Of a stretch of 41,114 nt of DNA, positions 24,103-31,028 are shown one piece after another. Below the pieces are notes generated by a model that was given only the letters and a program-made list of their open reading frames with translations, searched no databases and was not told the DNA's origin. Position numbers and translations under genes: made by a program. The stretch spans positions 1-41,114 of the forward strand of contig OMYT01000029.1 of the NCBI GenBank assembly GCA_900315315.1, read 5' to 3'. Numbering within the stretch: position 1 is the first letter of the stretch; each line of letters begins with the position of its first letter. This DNA is from an uncultured Eubacteriales bacterium (GTDB taxonomy: Bacteria; Bacillota; Clostridia; Christensenellales; Aristaeellaceae).

Positions 24103-26070
24103 ATGAAGAAACTGATTGCATTATTCCTGATCCTTTGCATGGCCTGTGCGCTGATCCCCGCCTGGGCGGAGGAAGACGTTACCGGCGAATGGACGCTGTA
24201 CCAGATGGGGATGGGCGGCACCATGTTTGACGCGAAAACGCTCGGGATGAACGTCGTCATGAACCTCAAGGCGGACGGCACCCTGGAACAGAAGGGCGAG
24301 ATTCAGGGCCAGAACATGGACGGCACGGGCACGTGGACCCTGGAAGGGAACCAGCTGACCATCTCCTTTGGCAAAACGCCCAGGACTTACACCCTTGCCG
24401 ACGGCAGGCTGACCCTGGAGCAGGACGGCCAGGAGGCTGTTTTCGTGAAGGAAATACCGGCGGCCCAGGACGAAAAAACGGAAAAGGCCAAAACCGTCGC
24501 GGCCGGGAAAGAAGACGATTTCTTCGGCAGCTGGCGCCTGGACCGGATGGAGGTGCTGGGGATCACGCTGACGAAGGACATGTTTCCCAGCCTCGGCGTA
24601 TCGGAAGACTATGACAGCGTGATCACCATCGAAGCCGGCAGCATTACCAGCGTGACGGACGCGGGCGACGGCAACGGCCCGCAGACGATGACCGGGACGA
24701 CCCGCTTTGAAGACGGGAAACTGCAGATCACCTACCAGCTTCCGGAGGATCTGGAGCAGATCGCGAAGGAATACGGCCTGGACAAGGCAACGGCCGAGCT
24801 GACGGAAGACGGAACCCTCTGCTACCACACAACCATGATGGGCATCGACGCGGACATGTACATGGTCCGGGCTGACGCGGAAGCCTCCGGCAAGGCATCG
24901 ACCATGACGGTTCCGGCGGGCGGAAGGGAAGAGATCCGCTTCCTGGGGATCCCGTGGGGATCCGACATGGACACGGTGTGCCGGGCACTGCAGGAGACGG
25001 GCTGGATCAACGAGGGCGGCGTGAAACGCTTTAAGCAGACCAAGGAAATGCTGGAGAAGGGTTTCGACCGCGGACGGGAGAAACGCTACATCTATTTCGG
25101 CGAGGAGGACGGCTATCCCATCGTGGATCGGGAAGACACTTCAGTTAATGCTGTAGAAGTCAGACTGATGTCCGACATGGTGACACAAACCTGGATGGGT
25201 GTGGAAGTGCATAACATCGGCCTGGCGTTCGCGCTGGACGGCGATACCGAGAAGCTGGTCATGGTCGAAGTCAGCCTGATGGTCAACCGGGAGAACCTGC
25301 AGCCGCAGATGGAAGAGCTGCTGGGCACGCCGGACCGGGCCGAGGAGGATTACTACGCATTCTGGGTGGGAGAGAACCAGACGGCCGCGCTTTATACCCA
25401 GACGGACGTGGCCTTCGGCCTGCTGAACACGAAGGAGATTATGGACGGCTCCGAGAGGATCAACGAGGAGCCGACGGGCAAGCCCGGGCCCGCAGAACAG
25501 CCGGCCCCGGAACCCACCGAAAAGCCGGACGTGGCGAGCACGGACCTGCTGGACTATCTCGGCAAGGGTGAAAAGACCTTCCTGGGAATCCCGTGGGACA
25601 GCGAAGCGGAAGAGGCCGTCGACGCGATGATCGCGCAGGAACTGATCGGCGAAACGGTCCGGCAGACGCTGGAGGATTATGTTACCCAGTACGGCCTGGT
25701 GCTCAGCGACGCAGGGAATCACTGGGACATGAATTTTGTCGACAAAGGCAATACTTACGGCATGCTGTTTTTCAGCACCAGGGACATTACCGGAAAGACG
25801 TTCGGCGGATACCCGATCCAGTCGATCTGCCTGACATTCAAGCTGGAAAACGGAAACGCGCAGTTCAAGAACGCCAATATGTATCTGGACGTGACGGACG
25901 GCAACGCGGCGCGGGCAGACCTGAAACAGAAAATGGAAAGCGTGCTCGGAGAAGGCACAGAATGGTATGTCAACACCTTCTGGAACGGGGACAACGGGAC
26001 CGTGGTCGAACTCGGCGGAACGGATACGGCGTGCAACATTCTCTACGGGATCAACGTGCCGCAGGAGTGA
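24103..26070 (+). CDS. Secreted four-module protein with lipocalin-like and SmpA-like repeats
   Basis: The 655-residue protein is not known to me. It has a signal peptide (MKKLIALFLILCMACALIPAWA) closely like that of the protein at 5750. Two lipocalin-like units follow (VTGEWTLYQM near 25 and FFGSWRLDRMEV near 142), each ending in beta strands. Then come two modules beginning FLGIPWGSDMDTVCRAL (near 285) and FLGIPWDSEAEEAVDAM (near 490), separated by a proline-rich linker (PGPAEQPAPEPTEKP). The FLGIPW start and length recall SmpA/BamE-like folds. AAAGGAG precedes the ATG. The gene ends 18 bases from the converging MFS gene without a visible terminator. Confidence 0.7.
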   Translation: MKKLIALFLILCMACALIPAWAEEDVTGEWTLYQMGMGGTMFDAKTLGMNVVMNLKADGTLEQKGEIQGQNMDGTGTWTLEGNQLTISFGKTPRTYTLADGRLTLEQDGQEAVFVKEIPAAQDEKTEKAKTVAAGKEDDFFGSWRLDRMEVLGITLTKDMFPSLGVSEDYDSVITIEAGSITSVTDAGDGNGPQTMTGTTRFEDGKLQITYQLPEDLEQIAKEYGLDKATAELTEDGTLCYHTTMMGIDADMYMVRADAEASGKASTMTVPAGGREEIRFLGIPWGSDMDTVCRALQETGWINEGGVKRFKQTKEMLEKGFDRGREKRYIYFGEEDGYPIVDREDTSVNAVEVRLMSDMVTQTWMGVEVHNIGLAFALDGDTEKLVMVEVSLMVNRENLQPQMEELLGTPDRAEEDYYAFWVGENQTAALYTQTDVAFGLLNTKEIMDGSERINEEPTGKPGPAEQPAPEPTEKPDVASTDLLDYLGKGEKTFLGIPWDSEAEEAVDAMIAQELIGETVRQTLEDYVTQYGLVLSDAGNHWDMNFVDKGNTYGMLFFSTRDITGKTFGGYPIQSICLTFKLENGNAQFKNANMYLDVTDGNAARADLKQKMESVLGEGTEWYVNTFWNGDNGTVVELGGTDTACNILYGINVPQE

Positions 26071-26088
26071 CGCAGGACGGAAGAAGGT

Positions 26089-27267
26089 TTATGATTTTGT
26101 ATTCCGGGACATGAGGATCAGGACGACGATCAGGAGCAGGGGGAAGACGCTGCCGGCGAGCATGCCGGACTGAAGACGGTCCCCGGACTGCTGGGTAATC
26201 GTCCCGACGAGGCTCGGCCCGAAGGCACCGCCCAGATCGCCGGCCATGGCCAGCATGGCAAAAAGCGCCGTGCCGCCCCGCGGCAGGCGGGGCGAGGTGA
26301 GGCTGATGGTGCCGGGCCACATGATGCCCACGGAGAAACCGCAGAGCACACAGCCGATCAGCCCCAGGACGGGACTGGAAGACAGGCTGGCCAGCAGATA
26401 ACAGCACAGACACAGGACACCTGACCCGAGCATAAAGCGGGTCAGGTTCATTTTCGGCCCGAATTTCCCGTAGAGGACGCGGCAGATGCCCATGGTTACG
26501 GCAAAGAGGCAGGGACCGACCAGATCGCCGACCGTCTTGGAAAAGCCGAGGGCGGCCTCGGTGAAGGCGGAGGCCCACTGGGCCATGGACAGCTCGGAGG
26601 CGCCGGCGCAGACCATCAGGATGACGGCCAGCCAGAAAACGGGGACTTTGAAGAGCTCGCGGAGAGTCATGCCTTCGCCCTTTTCCGTCAGGTGCTCGAT
26701 GGGGCATGTGGCGAAATTGTAAATATTATACAGGGGAATCAGCGCCCAGATGCAGGCCAGCCAGCGCCAGTGCTCAATGCCGAAGGCGGCGAAGAAGAGG
26801 GTCGAAAGGAGAATGACCCCGACGCAGCCCCAGCAGTAGAAGGAATGCAGGGTGCTCATGACGGCGTCTTTATGCTCGAAGGGGCAGGCTTCCACGATGG
26901 GACTGCCGAGGACCTCCAGGAGGCCGCTGCCGACGGCATAGACGACGACGCAGATCATGATGCCGACGAAGGGATCGGCGAAGAGATCCGGGATGAAAGC
27001 CAGGCCGGCCAGGCCGAGGGCGCTGGTGAGGGCGGAGGTGATGACGCTGCGGCGGTAGCCGATGCGGTCCACAAATTTGGCGCAGAAGACATCGATGACC
27101 AGCTGGGTCAGGAAGAAAGCCGTGGGGATCAGGGCGATCCGGCCCAGGGAAATGGCGTAGTCGGAGTGGAATTTGAGAAAGAGGAGCGGGGCGAAGTTGG
27201 CGCAGATGGCCTGGGTGATGAAGCCCAGGTAGCAGGCCAGCAGGGTTTTGTTGTAGTTCTTATTCAT
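26089..27267 (-). CDS. Major facilitator superfamily transporter
   Basis: The 392-residue protein has about twelve hydrophobic segments and MFS marks such as AKFVDRIGYRRSVIT between helices 2 and 3 and YGKFGPKMNLTRF in the second half. The N-terminus (LACYLGFITQAICANFAPLLFL) resembles the fucose-permease-like group. Substrate cannot be read from sequence; the neighbouring trpB2 makes an aromatic compound possible but this is weak. The start at 27267 has GGAGGG six bases upstream; the longer reading from 27348 would run through the trpB2 terminator. A promoter lies at 27298-27326, so it need not depend on trpB2 transcription. Confidence 0.82.
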   Translation of the reverse strand: MNKNYNKTLLACYLGFITQAICANFAPLLFLKFHSDYAISLGRIALIPTAFFLTQLVIDVFCAKFVDRIGYRRSVITSALTSALGLAGLAFIPDLFADPFVGIMICVVVYAVGSGLLEVLGSPIVEACPFEHKDAVMSTLHSFYCWGCVGVILLSTLFFAAFGIEHWRWLACIWALIPLYNIYNFATCPIEHLTEKGEGMTLRELFKVPVFWLAVILMVCAGASELSMAQWASAFTEAALGFSKTVGDLVGPCLFAVTMGICRVLYGKFGPKMNLTRFMLGSGVLCLCCYLLASLSSSPVLGLIGCVLCGFSVGIMWPGTISLTSPRLPRGGTALFAMLAMAGDLGGAFGPSLVGTITQQSGDRLQSGMLAGSVFPLLLIVVLILMSRNTKS

Positions 27268-27297
27268 AGCCGCCCTCCCGTTTTGTCGAATGACAGC

Positions 27298-27326
27298 ATT
27301 ATAAACGCAATGGGGGCAAAAGAAAA
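27298..27326 (-). promoter_or_regulatory. Likely MFS promoter
   Basis: TATAAT (27303-27298) on the minus strand with TTTTCT 17 bases upstream (27326-27321). The -35 lies inside the U tract of the trpB2 terminator. Confidence 0.5.
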
Positions 27327-27351
27327 GCGGGATGCGATGAAAATGCATCCC
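27315..27351 (-). terminator. trpB2 terminator
   Basis: GGGATGC and GCATCCC pair over a nine-base loop (27351-27329), followed on the minus strand by GCTTTTCTTTT. Confidence 0.75.
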
Positions 27352-27360
27352 GTAAGGAAT

Positions 27361-27398
27361 GCGAGGGCTTTCCGATCGCCCTCGCGCTCCTTCGGATC
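27361..27398 (+). repeat. Hairpin repeat, copy D
   Basis: GCGAGGGC (27361-27368), loop TTTCCGATC and GCCCTCGC (27378-27385), then GCTCCTTCGGATCAAAC. The loop is identical to copies A and B, while three stem pairs differ with matching changes on both arms. It lies just after the trpB2 stop, on which its tail ends. Confidence 0.8.
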
Positions 27399-28767
27399 AA
27401 ACTTTTGGCAGACGGGCGCGGAAGGCTTTGAGCTCTTCGTCGGTGGGGATATAGTCGTCCATCTTGCCGTCGTGGAATTTCTCATAGGCCACGAGATCGA
27501 AGTAGCCGGTGCCGGTGAGGCCGAAGAGGATGGTTTTCTCTTCGCCGGTTTCCCTGCACTTCATGGCTTCGTCGATGGCCGCGCAGATGGCGTGGCTGCT
27601 TTCCGGGGCGGGCAGGATGCCCTCGGTGCGGGCAAAGGTTTCCGCAGCTTCGAAGACACGGGTCTGGGGCACAGAGACGGCTTCCATCATCTTGTCATCA
27701 TAGAGCTGGGACAGGATGGGGCTCATGCCGTGATAGCGCAGGCCGCCGGCATGGTTCGGGGCGGGGATGAAATCGGAACCCAGGGTGTACATCTTTGCCA
27801 GGGGGCAGACCATGCCGGTGTCGCAGAAGTCATAGGCATAGACGCCGCGGGTCAGGCTCGGGCAGGAAGCGGGCTCCACGGCGATGAAGCGGTAATCCGC
27901 CTCGCCCCGGAGCTTTTCGCCCATGAAGGGGGCGATGAGACCGCCGAGGTTGCTGCCGCCGCCGGCGCAGCCGATGATGACATCGGGTTTGATGCCGTAC
28001 TTATCCATGGCGATTTTGGTTTCCATGCCGATGACCGACTGATGCAGGAGCACCTGGTTCAGGACGCTGCCGAGCACATAGCGGTAACCGGGGGTGCCGA
28101 CGGCTACTTCCACCGCCTCGGAGATCGCGCAGCCGAGGGAACCGGTGGTGCCGGGATGCTCGGCGAGGATCTTCCGGCCGACCTGGGTGGTCATGGAGGG
28201 AGAGGGCGTGACGGACGCGCCGTAGACGCGCATGACCTCCCGGCGGAAGGGCTTCTGCTCATAGGAGACCTTCACCATGAAGACCTTGCAGTCCAGCTCG
28301 AAATACGCGCAGGCCATCGAAAGGGCGGTGCCCCACTGGCCGGCGCCGGTCTCGGTGGTGACGCCCTTGAGGCCCTGCTTCTTGGCATAATAGGCCTGGG
28401 CGATGGCGGAGTTCAGCTTATGGCTGCCGCTGGTGTTGTTTCCCTCGAACTTGTAATAGATCTTCGCTGGGGTGTTCAGCTTCCTTTCCAGACAGTAGGC
28501 CCGGACCAGGGGAGAGGGGCGGTACATCTTGTAGAAATCCAGAATCTCCTGGGGCACCGGGTACTCGCGGGTGTCGTTGTCCAGTTCCTGTTTGACCAGG
28601 TCTTCGCAGAAGACACCGGAAAGCTCCTCAGCGGTCATGGGCTGATGGGTGCCGGGGTTCAGCAGGGGAGCGGGCTTGTTCTTCATATCGGCCCGCAGGT
28701 TGTACCAGAATTTGGGCATCTCGTTTTCGTTCAGGTAGATTTTGTAGGGGATTTCGTTCTTGGACAT
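27397..28767 (-). CDS. trpB2: TrpB2-type tryptophan synthase beta chain
   Basis: The 456-residue protein is a PLP-dependent TrpB2, the long beta chain that joins indole and serine to tryptophan, often without TrpA. NNTSGSHKLNS carries the PLP lysine Lys117, and AGGGSNLGGL is the phosphate-binding loop. The long N-terminal section (YLNENEMPKFWYNL) is typical of TrpB2 and absent from TrpB1. A second, standard trpB lies in the operon at 35484-36674. The gene is preceded by a tryptophan T-box, so it should be made when charged tRNA-Trp is scarce. GAAAGGAG lies upstream of the ATG. Indole salvage is a likely role. Confidence 0.92.
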   Translation of the reverse strand: MSKNEIPYKIYLNENEMPKFWYNLRADMKNKPAPLLNPGTHQPMTAEELSGVFCEDLVKQELDNDTREYPVPQEILDFYKMYRPSPLVRAYCLERKLNTPAKIYYKFEGNNTSGSHKLNSAIAQAYYAKKQGLKGVTTETGAGQWGTALSMACAYFELDCKVFMVKVSYEQKPFRREVMRVYGASVTPSPSMTTQVGRKILAEHPGTTGSLGCAISEAVEVAVGTPGYRYVLGSVLNQVLLHQSVIGMETKIAMDKYGIKPDVIIGCAGGGSNLGGLIAPFMGEKLRGEADYRFIAVEPASCPSLTRGVYAYDFCDTGMVCPLAKMYTLGSDFIPAPNHAGGLRYHGMSPILSQLYDDKMMEAVSVPQTRVFEAAETFARTEGILPAPESSHAICAAIDEAMKCRETGEEKTILFGLTGTGYFDLVAYEKFHDGKMDDYIPTDEELKAFRARLPKV

Positions 28768-29072
28768 GGTGCAGGCTCCTTTCTTTTTGTCGGGACAAAA
28801 TAATAACCTGTCCCAGTATTTTCGCTGGGACAGGTCTGATCAATCAACCTGCGGTGCCACCCGGCTTGGCGCTTGCGCGCCCGCTCACTGCGTACACTAA
28901 TCATACGCGGACCTTTGATGACGGAGGGTCGGCTCCGTCTCCCATACTCAGGCTGACGCCCTTTCTGCTCGCCCTCAGAAGTCCATTCCTTTTCCCGGTT
29001 CCTGCCGCGCTTCCACCGCCGGCGGCTCTCTGCGAAGAACGGAGGGAAAGTACTCACTCTTCCTCAACGGTT
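28768..29072 (-). promoter_or_regulatory. Tryptophan T-box riboswitch leader of trpB2
   Basis: On the minus strand the leader contains the T-box core GGGTGGCACCGC (28862-28851). Its TGGC can pair with the acceptor end of uncharged tRNA having a G discriminator, as tRNA-Trp has. Stem I holds AGTGAGTAC near the start and a specifier loop GAATGGAC with the Trp codon TGG at 28985-28983. A terminator with U run follows the core. T-boxes bind uncharged tRNA and allow read-through. The specifier assignment was made by eye. Confidence 0.88.
28794..28834 (-). terminator. T-box-controlled terminator
   Basis: CCTGTCCCAG and CTGGGACAGG pair perfectly over an eight-base loop (28834-28807), followed by TTATTATTTTGTC. 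GCAGG in the T-box core can compete for the CCTG arm. Confidence 0.88.
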
Positions 29073-29078
29073 TAGCAA

Positions 29079-29107
29079 AGCATAGCATACCCGGTTTTGG
29101 TTTTCAA
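29079..29107 (-). promoter_or_regulatory. Promoter of the T-box/trpB2 transcript
   Basis: TTGAAA (29107-29102), 17-base spacer and TATGCT (29084-29079) preceded by TGC, an extended -10. Confidence 0.65.
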
Positions 29108-29159
29108 GAGGGCGGATTGTTTTTCAAATGTTTTTAGCGCGGTAAAGCGATAAACCCCG

Positions 29160-29187
29160 TTGACAAGGGTCCGGATCATGATATAAA
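29160..29187 (+). promoter_or_regulatory. Promoter of the aromatic/trp operon
   Basis: A perfect TTGACA (29160-29165), 16-base spacer and TATAAA (29182-29187). It is divergent from the trpB2 promoter 50 bases away. Confidence 0.75.
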
Positions 29188-29221
29188 ATCCCGGCAAACG
29201 AAGAGAAAGGCGGCGGAGCAG

Positions 29222-29362
29222 ATGATGCGGAACATGAATACCGGTCTCGAATCCTTCCGCCTGACAGTTGCACAGATGAATGGGACCGCAGAACGTGCTG
29301 CGCGTTTCTTTTTTGGCTGGTGGTCCTGGCGGGGCAGTCTGCCCGTCTGTGAGAACTGCTGA
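29222..29362 (+). CDS. trpL: Trp operon leader peptide
   Basis: A 46-codon reading frame starts at ATG 29222 (ATG 29225 is equally possible) behind GGCGGCGGAG and stops at 29360-29362. It contains FFFGWWSWRG: three Phe codons (29306-29314) and three Trp codons (29318-29323 and 29327-29329). A small hairpin (GGGCA/TGCCC, 29332-29344) follows the Trp codons, and a strong terminator follows the stop. This is the layout of ribosome-mediated attenuation: stalling at Trp codons would alter folding and let transcription go on into the operon. The shorter frame from 29276 also keeps these codons. The antiterminator pairing could not be settled by eye. Confidence 0.78.
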   Translation: MMRNMNTGLESFRLTVAQMNGTAERAARFFFGWWSWRGSLPVCENC

Positions 29363-29378
29363 GTCTACCGGAGTATCG

Positions 29379-29412
29379 AAGCGGCTCTTCCAGGCGGAAA
29401 GGCCGCTTTTTT
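29379..29412 (+). terminator. Trp operon attenuator terminator
   Basis: AAGCGGC pairs with GCCGCTT, with an inner TTCC/GGAA extension around AGGC, followed by six T. It lies between the leader peptide and the first structural gene. Confidence 0.85.
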
Positions 29413-29474
29413 CAGTGCTTTGAACCTTTGATCAAATGGATTGACGGATGGACGCAGAGGAGGGGAAAAAGACA

Positions 29475-30527
29475 GTGCAGATGGAGTTTGTAAGGCGAAT
29501 GCCGCAGCCCCAGGAACTGATGCGGGACCATCCCGTGAGCGCCGGACTGAAAGCACGGAAGGCGGAGCGGGACAGACGGATCACGGAGATCCTGACCGGA
29601 AAGGATCCGAGGTTTCTGCTGATCATCGGTCCCTGCTCGGCGGACCGGGAGGACGCGGTGCTGGAATACATGCACCGGCTGGCGGAGGTGGAGAAGCAGG
29701 TCAGCAGCCGGCTGATGATCATTCCCCGGGTTTACACCAACAAGCCCCGGACCCGCGGCGTCGGCTACAAGGGAATGCTGCACCAGCCGGACGTGGGCAA
29801 GGAAGAAGACCTGCTGGCGGGAATCATCGCGATCCGTCGGCTGCATACGCGGATCCTGGAAGAGACGGGTTTCAGCTGCGCGGATGAGATGCTGTATCCT
29901 TCCAACTACAGCTACCTGTCGGACCTGCTGAGCTATGTGGCGGTGGGCGCGAGAAGCGTGGAAAACCAGGAACACAGACTGGTCGCGAGCGGCCTGGGGG
30001 TACCGGTCGGGATGAAGAACCCCAGCGCGGGGGACATCCGCGTGATGATGAACTCGATCGCGGCGGCCCAGAGCCCGCAGGAATTCATTTACCGCACGTG
30101 GGAAGTGCATACGCCCGGGAACCCGCTGGCGCACGCGATTCTGCGGGGATATGTGGACAACTTCGGACGGAGCCACGCGAACTATCACTATGAGAACCTG
30201 CGGGAGCTGCTGAACCTGTACGGGGAAAGCGGACTGCAGAACCCGGCGGTGATCGTGGACGCAAACCACAACAACTCCGGCAAGCAGTATCTGGAACAGA
30301 TCCGGATCTGCAAGGACGTGATGCACAGCCGCGCACTGGACAGCGACATCCGGGCCCTTGTCAAGGGACTGATGGTGGAGAGTTATCTGGAAGACGGGAG
30401 CCAGGAAGTGGGCGGCGGCGTTTTCGGGAAATCCATTACCGACCCCTGCCTGGGCTGGGAGAAAACGAGGGAGCTGATCCTGAAACTGGCCGAACTGGCA
30501 GAACAGATCACAGGAGGGAAAACATGA
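29475..30527 (+). CDS. DAHP synthase (3-deoxy-7-phosphoheptulonate synthase), type I
   Basis: The roughly 350-residue protein joins phosphoenolpyruvate and erythrose 4-phosphate in the first step of the shikimate pathway. Family motifs are IIGPCSADRED, NKPRTRGVGYKG, GARSVENQEHR, DANHNNSGKQ and VESYLEDGSQ. Compared with E. coli AroF/G, KNGTDG is replaced by KNPSAGD, and the SHANSSKQ motif by NHNNSGKQ, marking a distinct branch. I prefer GTG 29475 because GAGGAGGGG lies nine bases upstream; ATG 29448 in the same frame has no good site. The gene is first in the operon, after the attenuator, and overlaps the ACT gene by four bases. Feedback specificity cannot be read. Confidence 0.88.
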   Translation: MQMEFVRRMPQPQELMRDHPVSAGLKARKAERDRRITEILTGKDPRFLLIIGPCSADREDAVLEYMHRLAEVEKQVSSRLMIIPRVYTNKPRTRGVGYKGMLHQPDVGKEEDLLAGIIAIRRLHTRILEETGFSCADEMLYPSNYSYLSDLLSYVAVGARSVENQEHRLVASGLGVPVGMKNPSAGDIRVMMNSIAAAQSPQEFIYRTWEVHTPGNPLAHAILRGYVDNFGRSHANYHYENLRELLNLYGESGLQNPAVIVDANHNNSGKQYLEQIRICKDVMHSRALDSDIRALVKGLMVESYLEDGSQEVGGGVFGKSITDPCLGWEKTRELILKLAELAEQITGGKT

Positions 30528-30940
30528 TCCGGCAGTTATCGATTTTTGCGGAAAACAAACGGGGCGCCATGAACGAGATTACAAAGGTGCTGACGGAGGC
30601 CCAGATCAACATGAACACGCTGGTGACCAACGACAGCGCAGAATTCGGGATTATCCGCATGCTGGTATCGGATACGGACAAAGCGTTCGACAGCCTGAAG
30701 GAAGCCGGCTATCTGTGCCACTGCGACGCGGTGGCGGCGGCGGAGATCGGGGATGAGTGCGGGAGCCTGAACGCGCTGCTGGAAATCCTGAACCGGGGGA
30801 ATATCAACCTGGATTACCTCTATGTGACATATTCCGGACTGAGCAGGAAGCCGGTGGCAATCCTGCGGTCGGTGGATATGATGGAGGTGGAGGAGTTTCT
30901 GAAGGGGAAAGGGTACAGAATGCTGGAAAGGGTTGAATAG
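30524..30940 (+). CDS. Double ACT-domain protein
   Basis: The 138-residue protein consists of two ACT domains, about 1-70 (IRQLSIFAENKRGAMNEITKVLTEAQINM) and 72-138 (GSLNALLEILNRGNINLDYLYVTYSGLSRKPVAILR). ACT domains bind amino acids and regulate enzymes. No catalytic domain is attached. It overlaps the DAHP synthase stop (ATGA) and AGGAGGG lies ten bases before the start. Between DAHP synthase and trpE, a natural guess is an amino-acid-sensing subunit for DAHP synthase or anthranilate synthase; this is inference. Confidence 0.82.
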   Translation: MIRQLSIFAENKRGAMNEITKVLTEAQINMNTLVTNDSAEFGIIRMLVSDTDKAFDSLKEAGYLCHCDAVAAAEIGDECGSLNALLEILNRGNINLDYLYVTYSGLSRKPVAILRSVDMMEVEEFLKGKGYRMLERVE

Positions 30941-30993
30941 AGAGTGGAGAGTGGAGAGTGGAGAGTGGAGAGTGAAGAGTGGAGAGTGGAGAG
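30941..30993 (+). repeat. Heptamer tandem repeat before trpE
   Basis: Seven units of AGAGTGG (the fifth reads AGAGTGA) plus a partial unit fill most of the 88-base gap between the ACT gene and trpE. Being purine-rich, the repeats contain several GGAG cores like ribosome binding sites. Confidence 0.92.
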
Positions 30994-31028
30994 GTCAGAA
31001 TTCAGAATGAAGAGCGGGAGTGGAGAGA

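Noticed and set aside
26692-28803. Plus-strand open frame of 703 codons
   Set aside because: It is antisense to the MFS and trpB2 genes, with Gly/Asp/Ala-rich composition of a shadow, and runs through the trpB2 terminator and repeat.
30941-30993. CRISPR-like array
   Set aside because: The units are seven bases long and adjacent, without spacers; it is a simple tandem repeat.
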